DNA from: Eubacterium sp.
GTDB taxonomy: Bacteria; Bacillota; Clostridia; Peptostreptococcales; Anaerovoracaceae
Assembly (NCBI GenBank): GCA_017511535.1
Contig: JAFWJS010000042.1
Span: forward strand, 1 to 33,036
DNA length: 33,036 nt
Direction: 5' to 3'
This document shows positions 8,685 through 18,500 of the stretch, piece after piece (position 1 is the stretch's first letter; every line of letters begins with the position of its first letter). A program made the position numbers and the translations under genes. Below the pieces are notes generated by a model that saw nothing but the letters and a program-made list of their open reading frames with translations, had not been told where the DNA came from and made no database searches.

Positions 8685-10103
8685 ATGCTTTTTTCAAGTA
8701 ACATATTCATATTTGTATTTCTTCCCAGTGTAATACTGATTTATTATACTTTACTCAGATCGAGCAGGAATGCCCAGAACATATTTCTGTTCCTCGCAAG
8801 CATATTTTTCTATGCCTGGGGGGAACCGAAATTCGTGCTGGTGATGCTGCTTTCGATCACGGCGAGCTGGTTTTTCGGTCTTATGGTCGACAAGTACAGG
8901 GAGGATAAGCCCAAGGCTCATCTTTTCATAGTTGCCGACGTTGCGTTCAACCTGTTCGTCATTTTCATTTTCAAATACCTGATGTTCACAGCGGAGAACA
9001 TCAATTTTCTTTTCGGAAGAGATGTCATAAAGGTGCCGTATATAATGCTCCCGATAGGCATCTCGTTCTTCACATTCCAGGCGATGTCATATGTTATCGA
9101 CATATACAGGAAGGATGGTAAGGCGCAGAAGAGCATCATAAACGTAGGACTATACATAGCCTTCTTCCCGCAGCTGATCGCCGGACCTATCGTAAGATAC
9201 CAGACTGTATCAGAACAGATACAGGACAGGAAAGAGACGCTTGATGATTTCGCTGACGGTGTTACCAGGTTCATAATCGGCTTCTCCAAGAAAGTGCTGA
9301 TAGCCAACAATATGGCGGTGATAGCTGACCAGGCCTTTTCTACCGCCGGGGACAACTCGTTCCTAATGGCGTGGCTCGGGGCTGTTGCATATACGTTCCA
9401 GATCTATTTCGACTTCGGCGGCTATTCCGACATGGCGATCGGTCTCGGAAAGATGTTCGGCTTCCACTTCCTGGAGAACTTCAACTATCCGTATATTTCG
9501 AAGTCGGCGACCGAGTTCTGGCGCAGATGGCACATCTCCCTGAGTACATGGTTCAGAGATTATCTGTACATTCCTCTTGGCGGGAACCGCGTTGATTCGG
9601 CTGCGAGGCATATCTTCAATATATTCTTCGTCTGGCTGATGACCGGCATATGGCACGGCGCCAACTGGACTTTCATAGCATGGGGCCTCATGTGGTTCTG
9701 CCTGCTGATATTCGAGAAATACTCCGGCTTCGATATTAAAGACGAGAGCCACAGGTACGGCGTGCTCAGGCACGTATATCTCATGTTTTTCGCTATACTC
9801 GGCTGGGTGATATTCAGAGCAGACAACATAACCCAGGCGTTCGTGTACATGAAGAATATGTTCTTCATAGGGACCGCAGTCATAGACGATGCTTTCCTTG
9901 AGTACTTCAGGCAGTACGCGCTGCTGTTCATAATAGCGGCTGTCGCTTCCACGCCTGTCGTGAAGTGGATCGGAGAGAAGAAATGGTCCAGGACTCAGGC
10001 GGCAGGCCTTGCGGGCGCTGCTGTACTAGCGGTACTGTTCCTTGTATCAGTATCGTTCCTCGTAAAAGACGCATATAATCCATTCATATATTTCAATTTC
10101 TAG
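8685..10103 (+). CDS. MBOAT family O-acyltransferase (AlgI/DltB/PatA type)
   Basis: This 472-residue multi-pass membrane protein belongs to the MBOAT family, which moves acyl groups across the membrane for esterification of exported polymers. Visible signatures are an N-terminal membrane segment followed by FYAWGEPKF, PIGISFFTFQAMSYVID (~123-139), FPQLIAGPIVRY (~161-172), YFDFGGYSDMAIGLGKMFGF, EFWRRWHISLSTWFRDYLYIPLGG (~278-300) and GIWHGANWTF (~321-330), where His324 is the expected catalytic histidine. Length fits the AlgI group. It starts 15 bases after the beta-helix gene with an AGGA site. It is followed by a DHHW/AlgX-like gene, the usual extracytoplasmic partner of AlgI-type MBOAT proteins. 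The most probable job is O-acetylation of a wall or capsular polymer; the acyl group is inferred. Confidence 0.93.
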   Translation: MLFSSNIFIFVFLPSVILIYYTLLRSSRNAQNIFLFLASIFFYAWGEPKFVLVMLLSITASWFFGLMVDKYREDKPKAHLFIVADVAFNLFVIFIFKYLMFTAENINFLFGRDVIKVPYIMLPIGISFFTFQAMSYVIDIYRKDGKAQKSIINVGLYIAFFPQLIAGPIVRYQTVSEQIQDRKETLDDFADGVTRFIIGFSKKVLIANNMAVIADQAFSTAGDNSFLMAWLGAVAYTFQIYFDFGGYSDMAIGLGKMFGFHFLENFNYPYISKSATEFWRRWHISLSTWFRDYLYIPLGGNRVDSAARHIFNIFFVWLMTGIWHGANWTFIAWGLMWFCLLIFEKYSGFDIKDESHRYGVLRHVYLMFFAILGWVIFRADNITQAFVYMKNMFFIGTAVIDDAFLEYFRQYALLFIIAAVASTPVVKWIGEKKWSRTQAAGLAGAAVLAVLFLVSVSFLVKDAYNPFIYFNF

Positions 10104-10111
10104 GAGCAGGG

Positions 10112-10957
10112 ATGAGCAGGATAAGCAAAAGATTACTGATGATATTCTTCGTGGCGGCGATATTCGTCGTCGGCGTGGGGACTCTGATAAACGCCAGACA
10201 TGACATCATGGATGCGGTCAGGGACAATCCTGTCTCCAAGACTCCTGATGCCGTGGAGACTGTACTTCAGAACGACTTCATGAGCAGGAACAGCTGGGTC
10301 AATCTGAACGGACTTGCGCAGAAGGCTATGCTGAAGACCGTAGTGAAAGACCCGGGAAAGACAGTGTACAGGCTGAGGAACGGACAGGTGATGTACGGCC
10401 TTCCTAAGCGTGATATGAAGAAATACGCAGGAAAGCTGGAGGAATTCAATACGTGGCTCAGGAATGAAGGCGTAGGTTTCCTGTACGTCCAGATCCCCTT
10501 CAAGATCAAAGATGACAGCTATATGCCTCCGGGGACACATGCCAACGGAAACGCGAACGCCGATCAGCTTATGAAGCTGCTGGACGAGAAAAAGGTGAAT
10601 CATCTGGACTTACGGGATGAGATAGAGAAAGACGGCCTGGACTGGACGAGCCTGTTCTTCAATACCGACCATCACTGGCGTCCTGCCGCGGGGCTCTGGG
10701 CGTCAGGAAAGATAATGAAGCGTGTTTCTGATGATTTCGGCTTTGACGTGGACATGAGCCATTACGATAAAGACAACTATACGTCGAAATGGTACAGGAA
10801 CTTCATGCTTGGGGCTGTAGGCCGCAGAACAGGCTACTGGTACAGCGGTCTTGACGACTTTGAGCTCCTTACGCCTAAGTACAAGACAGATTACGACTTC
10901 TGGGGCAAGAGCAAAGACGGCATCAAAAAAGCCAAGGCGACTACACGAAAACAATGA
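10112..10957 (+). CDS. DHHW family (AlgX/AlgJ-like) acetyltransferase partner, N-terminal part of a frameshifted gene
   Basis: This 281-residue frame starts after AGGAG with a signal-anchor helix (residues ~8-27) and contains the family motif TDHHWRP (185-191), which supplies the Asp and His of the SGNH-type active site. Around the A6 run at 10925-10930 the frame leaves the family pattern, reads ~9 unrelated residues and hits TGA at 10955. The matching C-terminal third is open in the -1 frame from 10954. Adding one A to the run would give a continuous 388-residue protein, the normal size for the family. The gene follows the MBOAT gene and would act outside the membrane to place acyl groups on the polymer. 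As it stands, the catalytic Asp/His and Ser are on separate frames. Confidence 0.8.
   Translation: MSRISKRLLMIFFVAAIFVVGVGTLINARHDIMDAVRDNPVSKTPDAVETVLQNDFMSRNSWVNLNGLAQKAMLKTVVKDPGKTVYRLRNGQVMYGLPKRDMKKYAGKLEEFNTWLRNEGVGFLYVQIPFKIKDDSYMPPGTHANGNANADQLMKLLDEKKVNHLDLRDEIEKDGLDWTSLFFNTDHHWRPAAGLWASGKIMKRVSDDFGFDVDMSHYDKDNYTSKWYRNFMLGAVGRRTGYWYSGLDDFELLTPKYKTDYDFWGKSKDGIKKAKATTRKQ
10925..10930 (+). other. A6 homopolymer at the likely frameshift point
   Basis: Frame analysis places the loss of frame at or just after this run: ATC-AAA-AAA-GCC upstream, and coherent family sequence in the -1 frame directly downstream. A single added A restores one 388-residue reading frame. This fits a homopolymer indel, a phase-variable tract or an assembly error. 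Confidence 0.6.
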
Positions 10958-11277
10958 TAATGAAGGAGAACCTTGACAGCCGCGCCGACTTCGAGGTGAA
11001 CACCTACGCCACATATATAGGGAAGAATTTCGCGAGGAACGTGATCAGGAACCGTATATGTAAGAACGGACTCAGGGTACTCTGGTTCAGCGAATCATTC
11101 TCGGGCGTGCTTATTCCGTTCGTTTCGGCGGATGTCGAGGAAATAACGACTATAGACCTGAGGAGATTCAAGGAAAAGAGCATGAAGGACTTCATCAGGG
11201 AATATAAGCCGGATGTGGTGATAGTAGCGTACAATCCGTCTGCGTTCAGTATGAAGCAGTTCAAATTCCTGGGATAG
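10954..11277 (+). CDS. DHHW family protein, C-terminal part downstream of the frameshift
   Basis: This 107-residue frame is the missing end of the upstream DHHW protein. It contains the strand-serine element GLRVLWFSESFSGVLIPF, which carries the expected nucleophilic Ser, followed by EEITTIDLRRF and KPDVVIVAYNPSAF, all in the order seen in intact family members. Read back in the same frame to the A6 run, the protein is continuous and sensible (KTMIMKENLDSRADFEVNTY), which supports a one-base loss rather than a separate gene. The ATG at 10954 overlaps the upstream TGA as ATGA, so re-initiation is conceivable, but no Shine-Dalgarno sequence precedes it. Confidence 0.7.
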   Translation: MIMKENLDSRADFEVNTYATYIGKNFARNVIRNRICKNGLRVLWFSESFSGVLIPFVSADVEEITTIDLRRFKEKSMKDFIREYKPDVVIVAYNPSAFSMKQFKFLG

Positions 11278-11298
11278 AGATACATCAAGAGGAGGATC

Positions 11299-13848
11299 AT
11301 GGATAAACAGTTAAGCGTAGTGATAGTGATGGACCCGGAATCCATCGTATCAAAAGAGTCAGTCCTGTCGACCATAAAGACCATAGACAGCCATTACTCC
11401 GGAGAAAAAGACGAGCTGGAGTTTTTCTGCGCCGTGCCGGAAGCAAAGGCTGTTCAGGCAGAGAGCATATTCTCAAAGGTCAGGAAAAAGGTCAGCGGGA
11501 TCTGCAGCCCGAAGCTTGTTACAGAGAAAGTCATCAGCGGGAATGTGACAGGGGAATATGTTTTCATCCTCAAGCAGGGCGCTGTCATAACGTCCGGCGA
11601 TCTCGTCAGGATGATACACGCGGCCGAAGACAGCAGATGTCTCATACTTGAGCCGGAGAAGAACAAAAAAGAAAAGAGACCTTCGTCAGGATACATCTCG
11701 ATATATAACAGATATCAGTCTCTCCCGGAAGATCCTTACAATATACTGATCAGGATGTCGGAAGATATTGATCTCAGGCCGTTCGTCCTTCTGGATGAGG
11801 ACGCGAGAGAGCGCTTCATGGAGCTCATGATCAGAGACGAGGGTGTCTACTATTATAAAGGGGTCCAGATGGACTACATGGAAGCAGGATCCGGCTTTGA
11901 GGTCTCCGATGCAGATACCATGATAACGAAGCTTCTGGACTGCTCACGCCGTGAAAAAGGCTCGGTATGCAGATATGTACAGAACTACGTTCTTAAGCTT
12001 CTGCTTTCCAAAATGAAGGAGCATGCTCACGTAGACGGGCTTGAGAAGTATCTTCAGGATATTTCAGATGAAGCGATATGCCACAGCAAGGAACTTGATG
12101 TGCATCAGATCGTATATCTCCTCAGCAAGAAGTATGGCAAAGACGTAAGAGGCGACCTTTATGTCACAGATACAGGTCATCTCTGCATATATAATATCGA
12201 CATAGGAAACATCAACGCGGCGATACATATCAGAGTATCGATCTCGTCGATCAGAGATAAGAAGCTGATAATGGAAGGGATGACAGATCTTCCGTACCTG
12301 CTTTCGCCCGGATACAGGCTTCTGGCAAGCAACGGCTCAGGAGAAGACATCCCGGTCAAGGTCAGTCCGCTCAGGATAAACGATGAGGTCGGGTTCGACG
12401 GTGAGAAGTATTTCGAAGGACAGCAGTACAAGGTTGAGTTCCCGATAGAGAAGCCGGACGATTTCACATTCTATCTGCAGAAGGAGGACGGCTGGACATT
12501 AACGCTCAGCCCGAGAATGGGCGCATATTCCAGGCTCAATTCCAGGATCCAGGTCTCATACTTCAGCCTTAACGGCTATCTTGTCAAATGCAATCAGGGA
12601 GTGATACATGTTTCGCTGTACAGCAGGAAGCTGCACAGACAGTATGAGTGGAATTACATGAAAGCGCTCATACGTCTGAAGAAGCCGGCATGTGCGGTAT
12701 ACAGGCTGCTTTACTATATCGACAGCTTCTTCCAGAAAAAGCCGGTATGGCTCGTTATGGACAGGCCGCATCTTGCCAAGGATAACGGAGAGCATATGTT
12801 CAGATATCTTCAGACCACAGAAGCAGCGAAGAAGAACGATATATACTTCGTCCTGAAGAAGTCCAGCAGAGACTATGAGAGGCTGAAGAAAGTCGGAAAG
12901 GTACTGACGCATGATACGATAAGACACAGACTGAAGTTCCTCGAGGCGCAGGTCCTTATCGCTGCAGCGGCCAACAACCTTACTGTAAACGCTTTTGGTA
13001 AGAGAGGAGCCTATTACCGCGACCTGTATAATTTTGACTTCGTATATCTCCGCCACGGCGTATCGCATAACGACCAGAGCGAATGGCTGCACAGGCTGAA
13101 GAAGAACATGCGTATACTCGTCGCGACATGCAGGCCTGAATACGAGGGAATACTGCAGGGTGACTACGGCTATACAGAGCGTGAGGTGAAGCTCACGGGA
13201 CTCGCAAGATACGACAACCTCTACGACGATAAAAAGAAGATCATCGCGATACTTCCGACGTGGAGGCAGAACCTGGAAGGCGGTCTCGAATACAGATCGT
13301 CCAGGAGAGCATATATACCGGGGTTCAAAGATACTGATTATTTCAGATTCTATAACAGTCTGATCAACGACGAGAGACTTCTTTCCGTGATGAAGGAATA
13401 CGGATACACCGGAGTGTTCTATCTGCATCCTGTATTCGAAGCGCAGTTCCCTGACTTCAAGGGCAACGATACTATAACTGTCGGCAACGGAGTCGCGGAT
13501 TACCAGCAGGTGTTCAAGGAAAGCAGCCTGATGGTGACCGACTTCTCAAGCGTCGCCTTCGACTTCGCCTACCTGAAGAAGCCTGTGATATACTCACAGT
13601 TCGACGAGGAGACGTTCTACAAGTACCATACGTGGGGCAAGGGATACTTCACATACAGGACAGACGGATTCGGTCCGATAACCAACACGCTGGATGAGAC
13701 TGTCGATACGCTCATAGACTACATAAAGAACGGATGCATAATGAAGCCGGAATACGTCGAGAAAGTGGACAACTTCTTCGCATATACGGACAGAAACAAC
13801 TGTAAGAGAATTTATGAAGCTGTTGTTGAAGCCGAGAAGGACAGGTAA
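11299..13848 (+). CDS. CDP-glycerol glycerophosphotransferase family protein with N-terminal degenerate GT-A domain
   Basis: This 849-residue protein combines several parts. Residues 1-120 look like a GT2/GT-A domain (LSVVIVMDPE, GEYVFILKQGAVITSGDL), but the usual DxD-type acidic motif is replaced by LKQGA, so it is probably not an active sugar transferase. Residues ~130-285 are helical and ~286-430 a beta-rich accessory domain. Residues ~480-845 are the TagF-type GT-B domain, with YLRHGVSHNDQ (H586), ILPTWRQNL (651-659), YLHPVF (~708-713), DFSSVAFDFAYLKKPVIY (748-765) and a GYFTYRTDGFGPI segment. AGAGGAGG ends three bases before the ATG. It follows the DHHW gene by 21 bases and precedes two further TagF genes. 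It probably transfers an alditol-phosphate to a wall polymer; the donor is unknown. Confidence 0.85.
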   Translation: MDKQLSVVIVMDPESIVSKESVLSTIKTIDSHYSGEKDELEFFCAVPEAKAVQAESIFSKVRKKVSGICSPKLVTEKVISGNVTGEYVFILKQGAVITSGDLVRMIHAAEDSRCLILEPEKNKKEKRPSSGYISIYNRYQSLPEDPYNILIRMSEDIDLRPFVLLDEDARERFMELMIRDEGVYYYKGVQMDYMEAGSGFEVSDADTMITKLLDCSRREKGSVCRYVQNYVLKLLLSKMKEHAHVDGLEKYLQDISDEAICHSKELDVHQIVYLLSKKYGKDVRGDLYVTDTGHLCIYNIDIGNINAAIHIRVSISSIRDKKLIMEGMTDLPYLLSPGYRLLASNGSGEDIPVKVSPLRINDEVGFDGEKYFEGQQYKVEFPIEKPDDFTFYLQKEDGWTLTLSPRMGAYSRLNSRIQVSYFSLNGYLVKCNQGVIHVSLYSRKLHRQYEWNYMKALIRLKKPACAVYRLLYYIDSFFQKKPVWLVMDRPHLAKDNGEHMFRYLQTTEAAKKNDIYFVLKKSSRDYERLKKVGKVLTHDTIRHRLKFLEAQVLIAAAANNLTVNAFGKRGAYYRDLYNFDFVYLRHGVSHNDQSEWLHRLKKNMRILVATCRPEYEGILQGDYGYTEREVKLTGLARYDNLYDDKKKIIAILPTWRQNLEGGLEYRSSRRAYIPGFKDTDYFRFYNSLINDERLLSVMKEYGYTGVFYLHPVFEAQFPDFKGNDTITVGNGVADYQQVFKESSLMVTDFSSVAFDFAYLKKPVIYSQFDEETFYKYHTWGKGYFTYRTDGFGPITNTLDETVDTLIDYIKNGCIMKPEYVEKVDNFFAYTDRNNCKRIYEAVVEAEKDR

Positions 13849-13868
13849 CATAAGGAGATCGTGATCAA

Positions 13869-15503
13869 ATGGAAATCAACCGTATAGAAGAATTGAAAGA
13901 GTCACTTTACTTCGGACAGTGCAAACAGGCTGTAATAAAAGGCAGCGCTCTTACAGTGACAGCGGACTGTCCTGCGATGGGTAAGAAGTGGATCGGATTC
14001 GCGGTCAGCTACAACTACAAGATCGAAGACGATAAAGAGATATATCTGATCCGGAACAGTACAGTGAAAAGCGGTAAGAAGAACGTGCGCCTCACCACTT
14101 CCATCGACCTTGCCGCGTTCCCGTTCAGATACACACATTGGGCGGTCCTTGCCGTATATGAAGAAGACGGAGACTATTACGGAGTAAATCTGATCTACAA
14201 GCTGGTCAAGCCGTCGACGAAAGAATTTCTTTTCGGCCAGGACAGCTTCAGCAAAGGAAACGACATAGTCTTCTGCAACAGGATAAGAGGCGGCTACCTC
14301 GGTCTGACTTACAGAGAGCGCGGAAGATATGACGGAAGGCTGACAAGGCTGAAGGAATATATCGCGCTGTCAAAGTTCAACAGGCATAAAGACGAGTATA
14401 AGAAAAGAAAGATATATCTTATATACGAGAAGCTGTGCCAGAAGGCACAGGACAACGGCTATCATCTCTTCAGGTACTGCATGGAGAACAATATGGAAGA
14501 GTACCTGGACGCGGAGATCTATTACGTGATCGAGAAGGACTCAGTCGATATGAAGAAGCTGGCGCCGTATGCCGATCATGTGCTGGAATTCATGAGTCTG
14601 AAGTTCATGCTCGCGATCCTCGGAGCGAGTCTCCTCATCAGTCCTGACTCGAGGAACCACGCGTATATATGGCAGAACAATACAAGCCTCATAGCGCCGA
14701 AGCTTTCCAAGAAGAACCATATCTTCCTGGGGCACGGCGTGCTCGCGCTGAAAAGGCTGAACGACAGCTTTACCGCAAGATCCATGAAGTCAGTTCTCTG
14801 CACAGTGACTTCCGACAGCGAGGCCGCGGTCGTGAGAGACGAGCTCGGGTTCGAGCCTGACAGGATCGTCAATACAGGATACGCCAGGTTCGACGTCCTG
14901 CACGATACTTCCGGAGATTCGAAGAGGATACTCATGATGCCGACTCACAGAAGCTGGCTCTTCGGCGTAGAACGCGATGTCTTCACGGCAAGCGAGTACT
15001 ACAGGCGCTATATGAGCATCCTCAATTCAGACAGACTGATCAATTTGCTGGAAGAAAAAGATGCGTATCTGGACTTCTACGTACACCCGTCTATAAAAGA
15101 GCATACTGACGCCTTCAGCTCAGTGAGCGACAGGATCAGAGTAGTGCCGTACGGCGAGACGTCGCTCGACGACCTGATGATGCAGAGCAAGATGCTCATA
15201 ACAGACTACTCCAGCATCTGCTGGGATATGTACTATATGGACAAGCCGATACTGTTCTATCAGTATGACGTCGATAAATACCTCGAGACATGGGGAAGCT
15301 ACGTCGATCTGGAGAAAGACCTCCCGGGAGAGAGGACCGACGATACAGACAGGCTGATAGATATGATCGGCGAATACGCAGACGCAGGCTTCGCTATGAA
15401 GCCTGAATATGAAGAGGGAAGGAAAGACAGGTTCGCCTATATTGACGACCAGAACTGCTTCAGGATCTGCGAGGTACTAAGAAAGCGTAATTATGGCCTC
15501 TAA
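13869..15503 (+). CDS. CDP-glycerol glycerophosphotransferase family protein with N-terminal beta domain
   Basis: The 544-residue product has a beta-strand-rich N-terminal domain (~20-155, including GKKWIGFAVSYNY and YTHWAVLAVYEEDG) and a C-terminal TagF-type GT-B domain (~180-540). Catalytic-domain landmarks are QDNGYHLFRYCM (~194-205), FLGHGVLALKRL (~286-297), MMPTHRSW (356-363), YVHPSIK (~404-410), ITDYSSICWDM (~444-454) and GSYVDLEKDLPG (~476-487). It has the HG pair without the preceding Trp of canonical WHGT enzymes. The same architecture recurs in the second half of the next protein, so the two are close paralogues. AAGGAG lies 11 bases before the ATG and the 3' end overlaps the next gene by 11 bases. 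It is expected to be a cytoplasmic, membrane-associated polymer-building enzyme. Confidence 0.88.
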   Translation: MEINRIEELKESLYFGQCKQAVIKGSALTVTADCPAMGKKWIGFAVSYNYKIEDDKEIYLIRNSTVKSGKKNVRLTTSIDLAAFPFRYTHWAVLAVYEEDGDYYGVNLIYKLVKPSTKEFLFGQDSFSKGNDIVFCNRIRGGYLGLTYRERGRYDGRLTRLKEYIALSKFNRHKDEYKKRKIYLIYEKLCQKAQDNGYHLFRYCMENNMEEYLDAEIYYVIEKDSVDMKKLAPYADHVLEFMSLKFMLAILGASLLISPDSRNHAYIWQNNTSLIAPKLSKKNHIFLGHGVLALKRLNDSFTARSMKSVLCTVTSDSEAAVVRDELGFEPDRIVNTGYARFDVLHDTSGDSKRILMMPTHRSWLFGVERDVFTASEYYRRYMSILNSDRLINLLEEKDAYLDFYVHPSIKEHTDAFSSVSDRIRVVPYGETSLDDLMMQSKMLITDYSSICWDMYYMDKPILFYQYDVDKYLETWGSYVDLEKDLPGERTDDTDRLIDMIGEYADAGFAMKPEYEEGRKDRFAYIDDQNCFRICEVLRKRNYGL

Positions 15504-18500
15504 ACTCAGGAAAGTCTTTACAGTAAGTCATCACTTAAGGTATATATACGGCTTCCATCTGAAGCACAGCAGGATACGTGATGACCTGATCCTAGTGGAG
15601 TCATTTCATGGCAAGACCATCGGTGATTCCGGTCTTGTGCTGGCTAAGGAGATAAAGCGCCTGTATGGCGGCAGATACCACATCTGCTTTGCCACAGTTT
15701 CACCTGAAGAGCATAAAAAAGCGCTGAAAGATCTGGGACTGGATGCTGAGCCCGTGGACATCAGCACAGCAAGGTATGTGCAGGTACTCGCTACGGCAAA
15801 ATATATAATCTCCAACGCGTCCCTTCCGGCGTACTTCATAAGGAGACCCGGCCAGGAATATCTTCAGACCTGGCACGGGACGCCGCTCAAGACACTTGGC
15901 AGAAGCATGCGGTACGGGATAGAGTCCATGTACAATGTCCAGCATAACTTCCTTCAGGCTTCGTATATACTTCAGCCGAATGAGTATACCAGAGAAGTCA
16001 TAATGCGCGACTATTTCCTGGACGACCTTTATACCGGCAAAGTCATAATGGCAGGCTATCCGAGGAACCAGGTGCTTTTCGACAAAGATGAAGCCGACCG
16101 CCTGAAGAAAGAGTGGGGGCTCTCAGGAAAGACCGTGTACGCGTATATGCCTACGTGGAGAGGCAAGAGCAATCACACGATAGAAACAGACGAATATTTT
16201 TCCGAGCTTGGCGAGATCCTTGACGTGCTGGACGGCAGCATGTCGGACGATCAGGTCATGTTCGTGAATTTCCATCCTATAATCCGCGGCTCATTCTCGT
16301 TCAGCGGATACAGACATATAAGACCATTCCCGGAAAACACAGACACTTACAGCTTCCTCAGCCTTTCCGACGCGCTGATAACAGATTATTCAAGCGTCAT
16401 GTTCGACTATTCGATCACCGGAAAGCCTGTGGTGCTTTTCATGTACGACTATGAAAAGTACATGAGAGACAGAGATATGTATCTTGACGTGAGCGAGCTT
16501 CCGTTCAGGAAGATATACGATACAGAAAGCTTCGCCGAGTGCATACAGGAAGATCTCTGCCTGTCTGACACATATGACGATCCTATTTACACAGAAAAGT
16601 TCCTGGGATATGAGTCCATAGACAACCCGGAAAAGATAATAAGACTGCTTATCGAGAAAGACTCCGGCAGCCTGAAGGTCATAGACTACAGCTCCAATAA
16701 AGACAGGAAGTGGACTTTGTTCGCCCCGGCGAGGCTTGACCGTGAATCAGACTTCGCCGAGCTTGACGACCTCTGCCGGGATAACAAAGACCTTCTCGTG
16801 AGGCTGTATAAGAGGTGGTTCGCGGACGGAACGCTGAATGAGCTTCTGCATGACAGATATAAAGAACTCAGATACATCGTTACAGTAAACAAGCCGCCTC
16901 TGACATACGCGGATCAGCTTGGGAAAAAACTGGGGAGCAGGGCTGCGGCGGAAACGATACATAAGAACGACCTCATGAGGTGTATACCCGGCATTACCGT
17001 CGAGAAAGAGATACATTCCACAGGCGTCGCGGCCAGGCTCACGGCGCTCAGCTTAAGCGGCGGCAGGATCAGACTGAGGGCAGTAATACCCGGATTCAGC
17101 GAAGATCAGGTAAGATACGCAGCGCTTAAATACGTTTCAAAAGTCGAAGATACGGTGATACCGATGAAGTCCAGAGTGACGGGGACAGCGGAAGGCGCCG
17201 CGGTAGAGGCAGAGCTTGTGCTGTCAGATGATATCCCGCTGAAGCCGGTGTACTGGAACGTATGCATAGCGGTAGATTCCGCTGAGGGCGTATCATTCAT
17301 AAGGACAGGAAAAGCGCCTGACCATATAAGGCGCAGGATAAAATATACAGACGTTTCTGCAGAATGCGCGGGCGGATATATCATATTCCCGTTCTTCTCC
17401 AAATGGGGGAACCTTAAGTTCTGTTACAGAGAGAAGTCAGAATACGACAGCAGGGGAACCGCTCTGAGAGAAGCCGCTGCGCTGGCTCAATACAGGATAC
17501 GCGGCAGAGATCTGAGGAAGCAGGGGAATATCCTTATCTATGAGAAGTTCTGCCATACGGCGCAGGACAACGGGTACTATTTCTTCCTGTACTGCATGAA
17601 GAATCTGCCTGAAGAAGAGAAGAAGAGAGTATTCTATGTCATCGACAAGCGTGCTGATGACTACAGCAAGCTGAAAGAGTATGACAGCCATGTGATAGAC
17701 TTCATGAGCCTTAAGCACATGCTGTACGGCATGACTGCGAAGGCACTTGTTTCCACTGACTCGGTCACGCACTTCTACGCGTGGAAATGCAAGCCGAATC
17801 CTGTATACGACAGGATGAGGAAAGTCCCTGAGCTGTTCCTGCAGCACGGAGTGACCGCGATGAAGAGAGTCGCCAATCTTTTCGGCAGGAATTCGTCCAA
17901 CCCTATGACGTACTTCGTCGCGACGTCACAGAAAGAGCAGGACCTCATAGTCAGAGAATTCGGCTACGACAGAGAGAACGTTCCTGTCACCGGATTTACC
18001 AGGTGGGACGTGCTGAAAGATAAGCGTGATAAAGACGACAGATACATACTTATCATGCCGACGTGGAGGTCATGGCTTGAGGATGTGTCTGACGAGGAAT
18101 TCAGGAAGAGCGAATATTACGAAAGATATATGGATCTCATCACATCGGAGGGATTCAGACGTGTGCTTGAAAAACATGAACTGAGAGCAGTGCTGTACAT
18201 CCATCCGATCCTTGCCGGATATATCAGCAGCTTCAGCCCGTCAGAGCAGGACCGTATCACGTGTGTACCGTTCGGGAAGCAGCCTCTCAACGAGCTGATC
18301 ATGGGGGCGGAGATGCTTATAACAGACTATTCAAGCGTCTGCTGGGATATGCTGTACATAGACAAGCCTGTGATCTTCTATCAGTTCGACAGAGAAAGAT
18401 ACCTGAATGTACACGGATCATATATAGACCTTGAGAAAGATCTTCCGGGTGATAATGTTGAGACAGCTGAAGAAGTGATAAGCTCTCTTGAGCGCTGTGC

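Noticed and set aside
10922-10933. Programmed -1 ribosomal frameshift at the A6 run
   Set aside because: The codons ATC-AAA-AAA-GCC do not make a clean X-XXY-YYZ slippery site (the first position is C), and no clear stimulatory stem is visible; an indel is simpler. Slippage cannot be fully excluded.
12556-13428. 290-residue antisense frame inside a TagF gene
   Set aside because: Fully contained in a well-supported gene and with no recognisable domain; similar chance frames (for example 27546-28295) occur elsewhere in this region.
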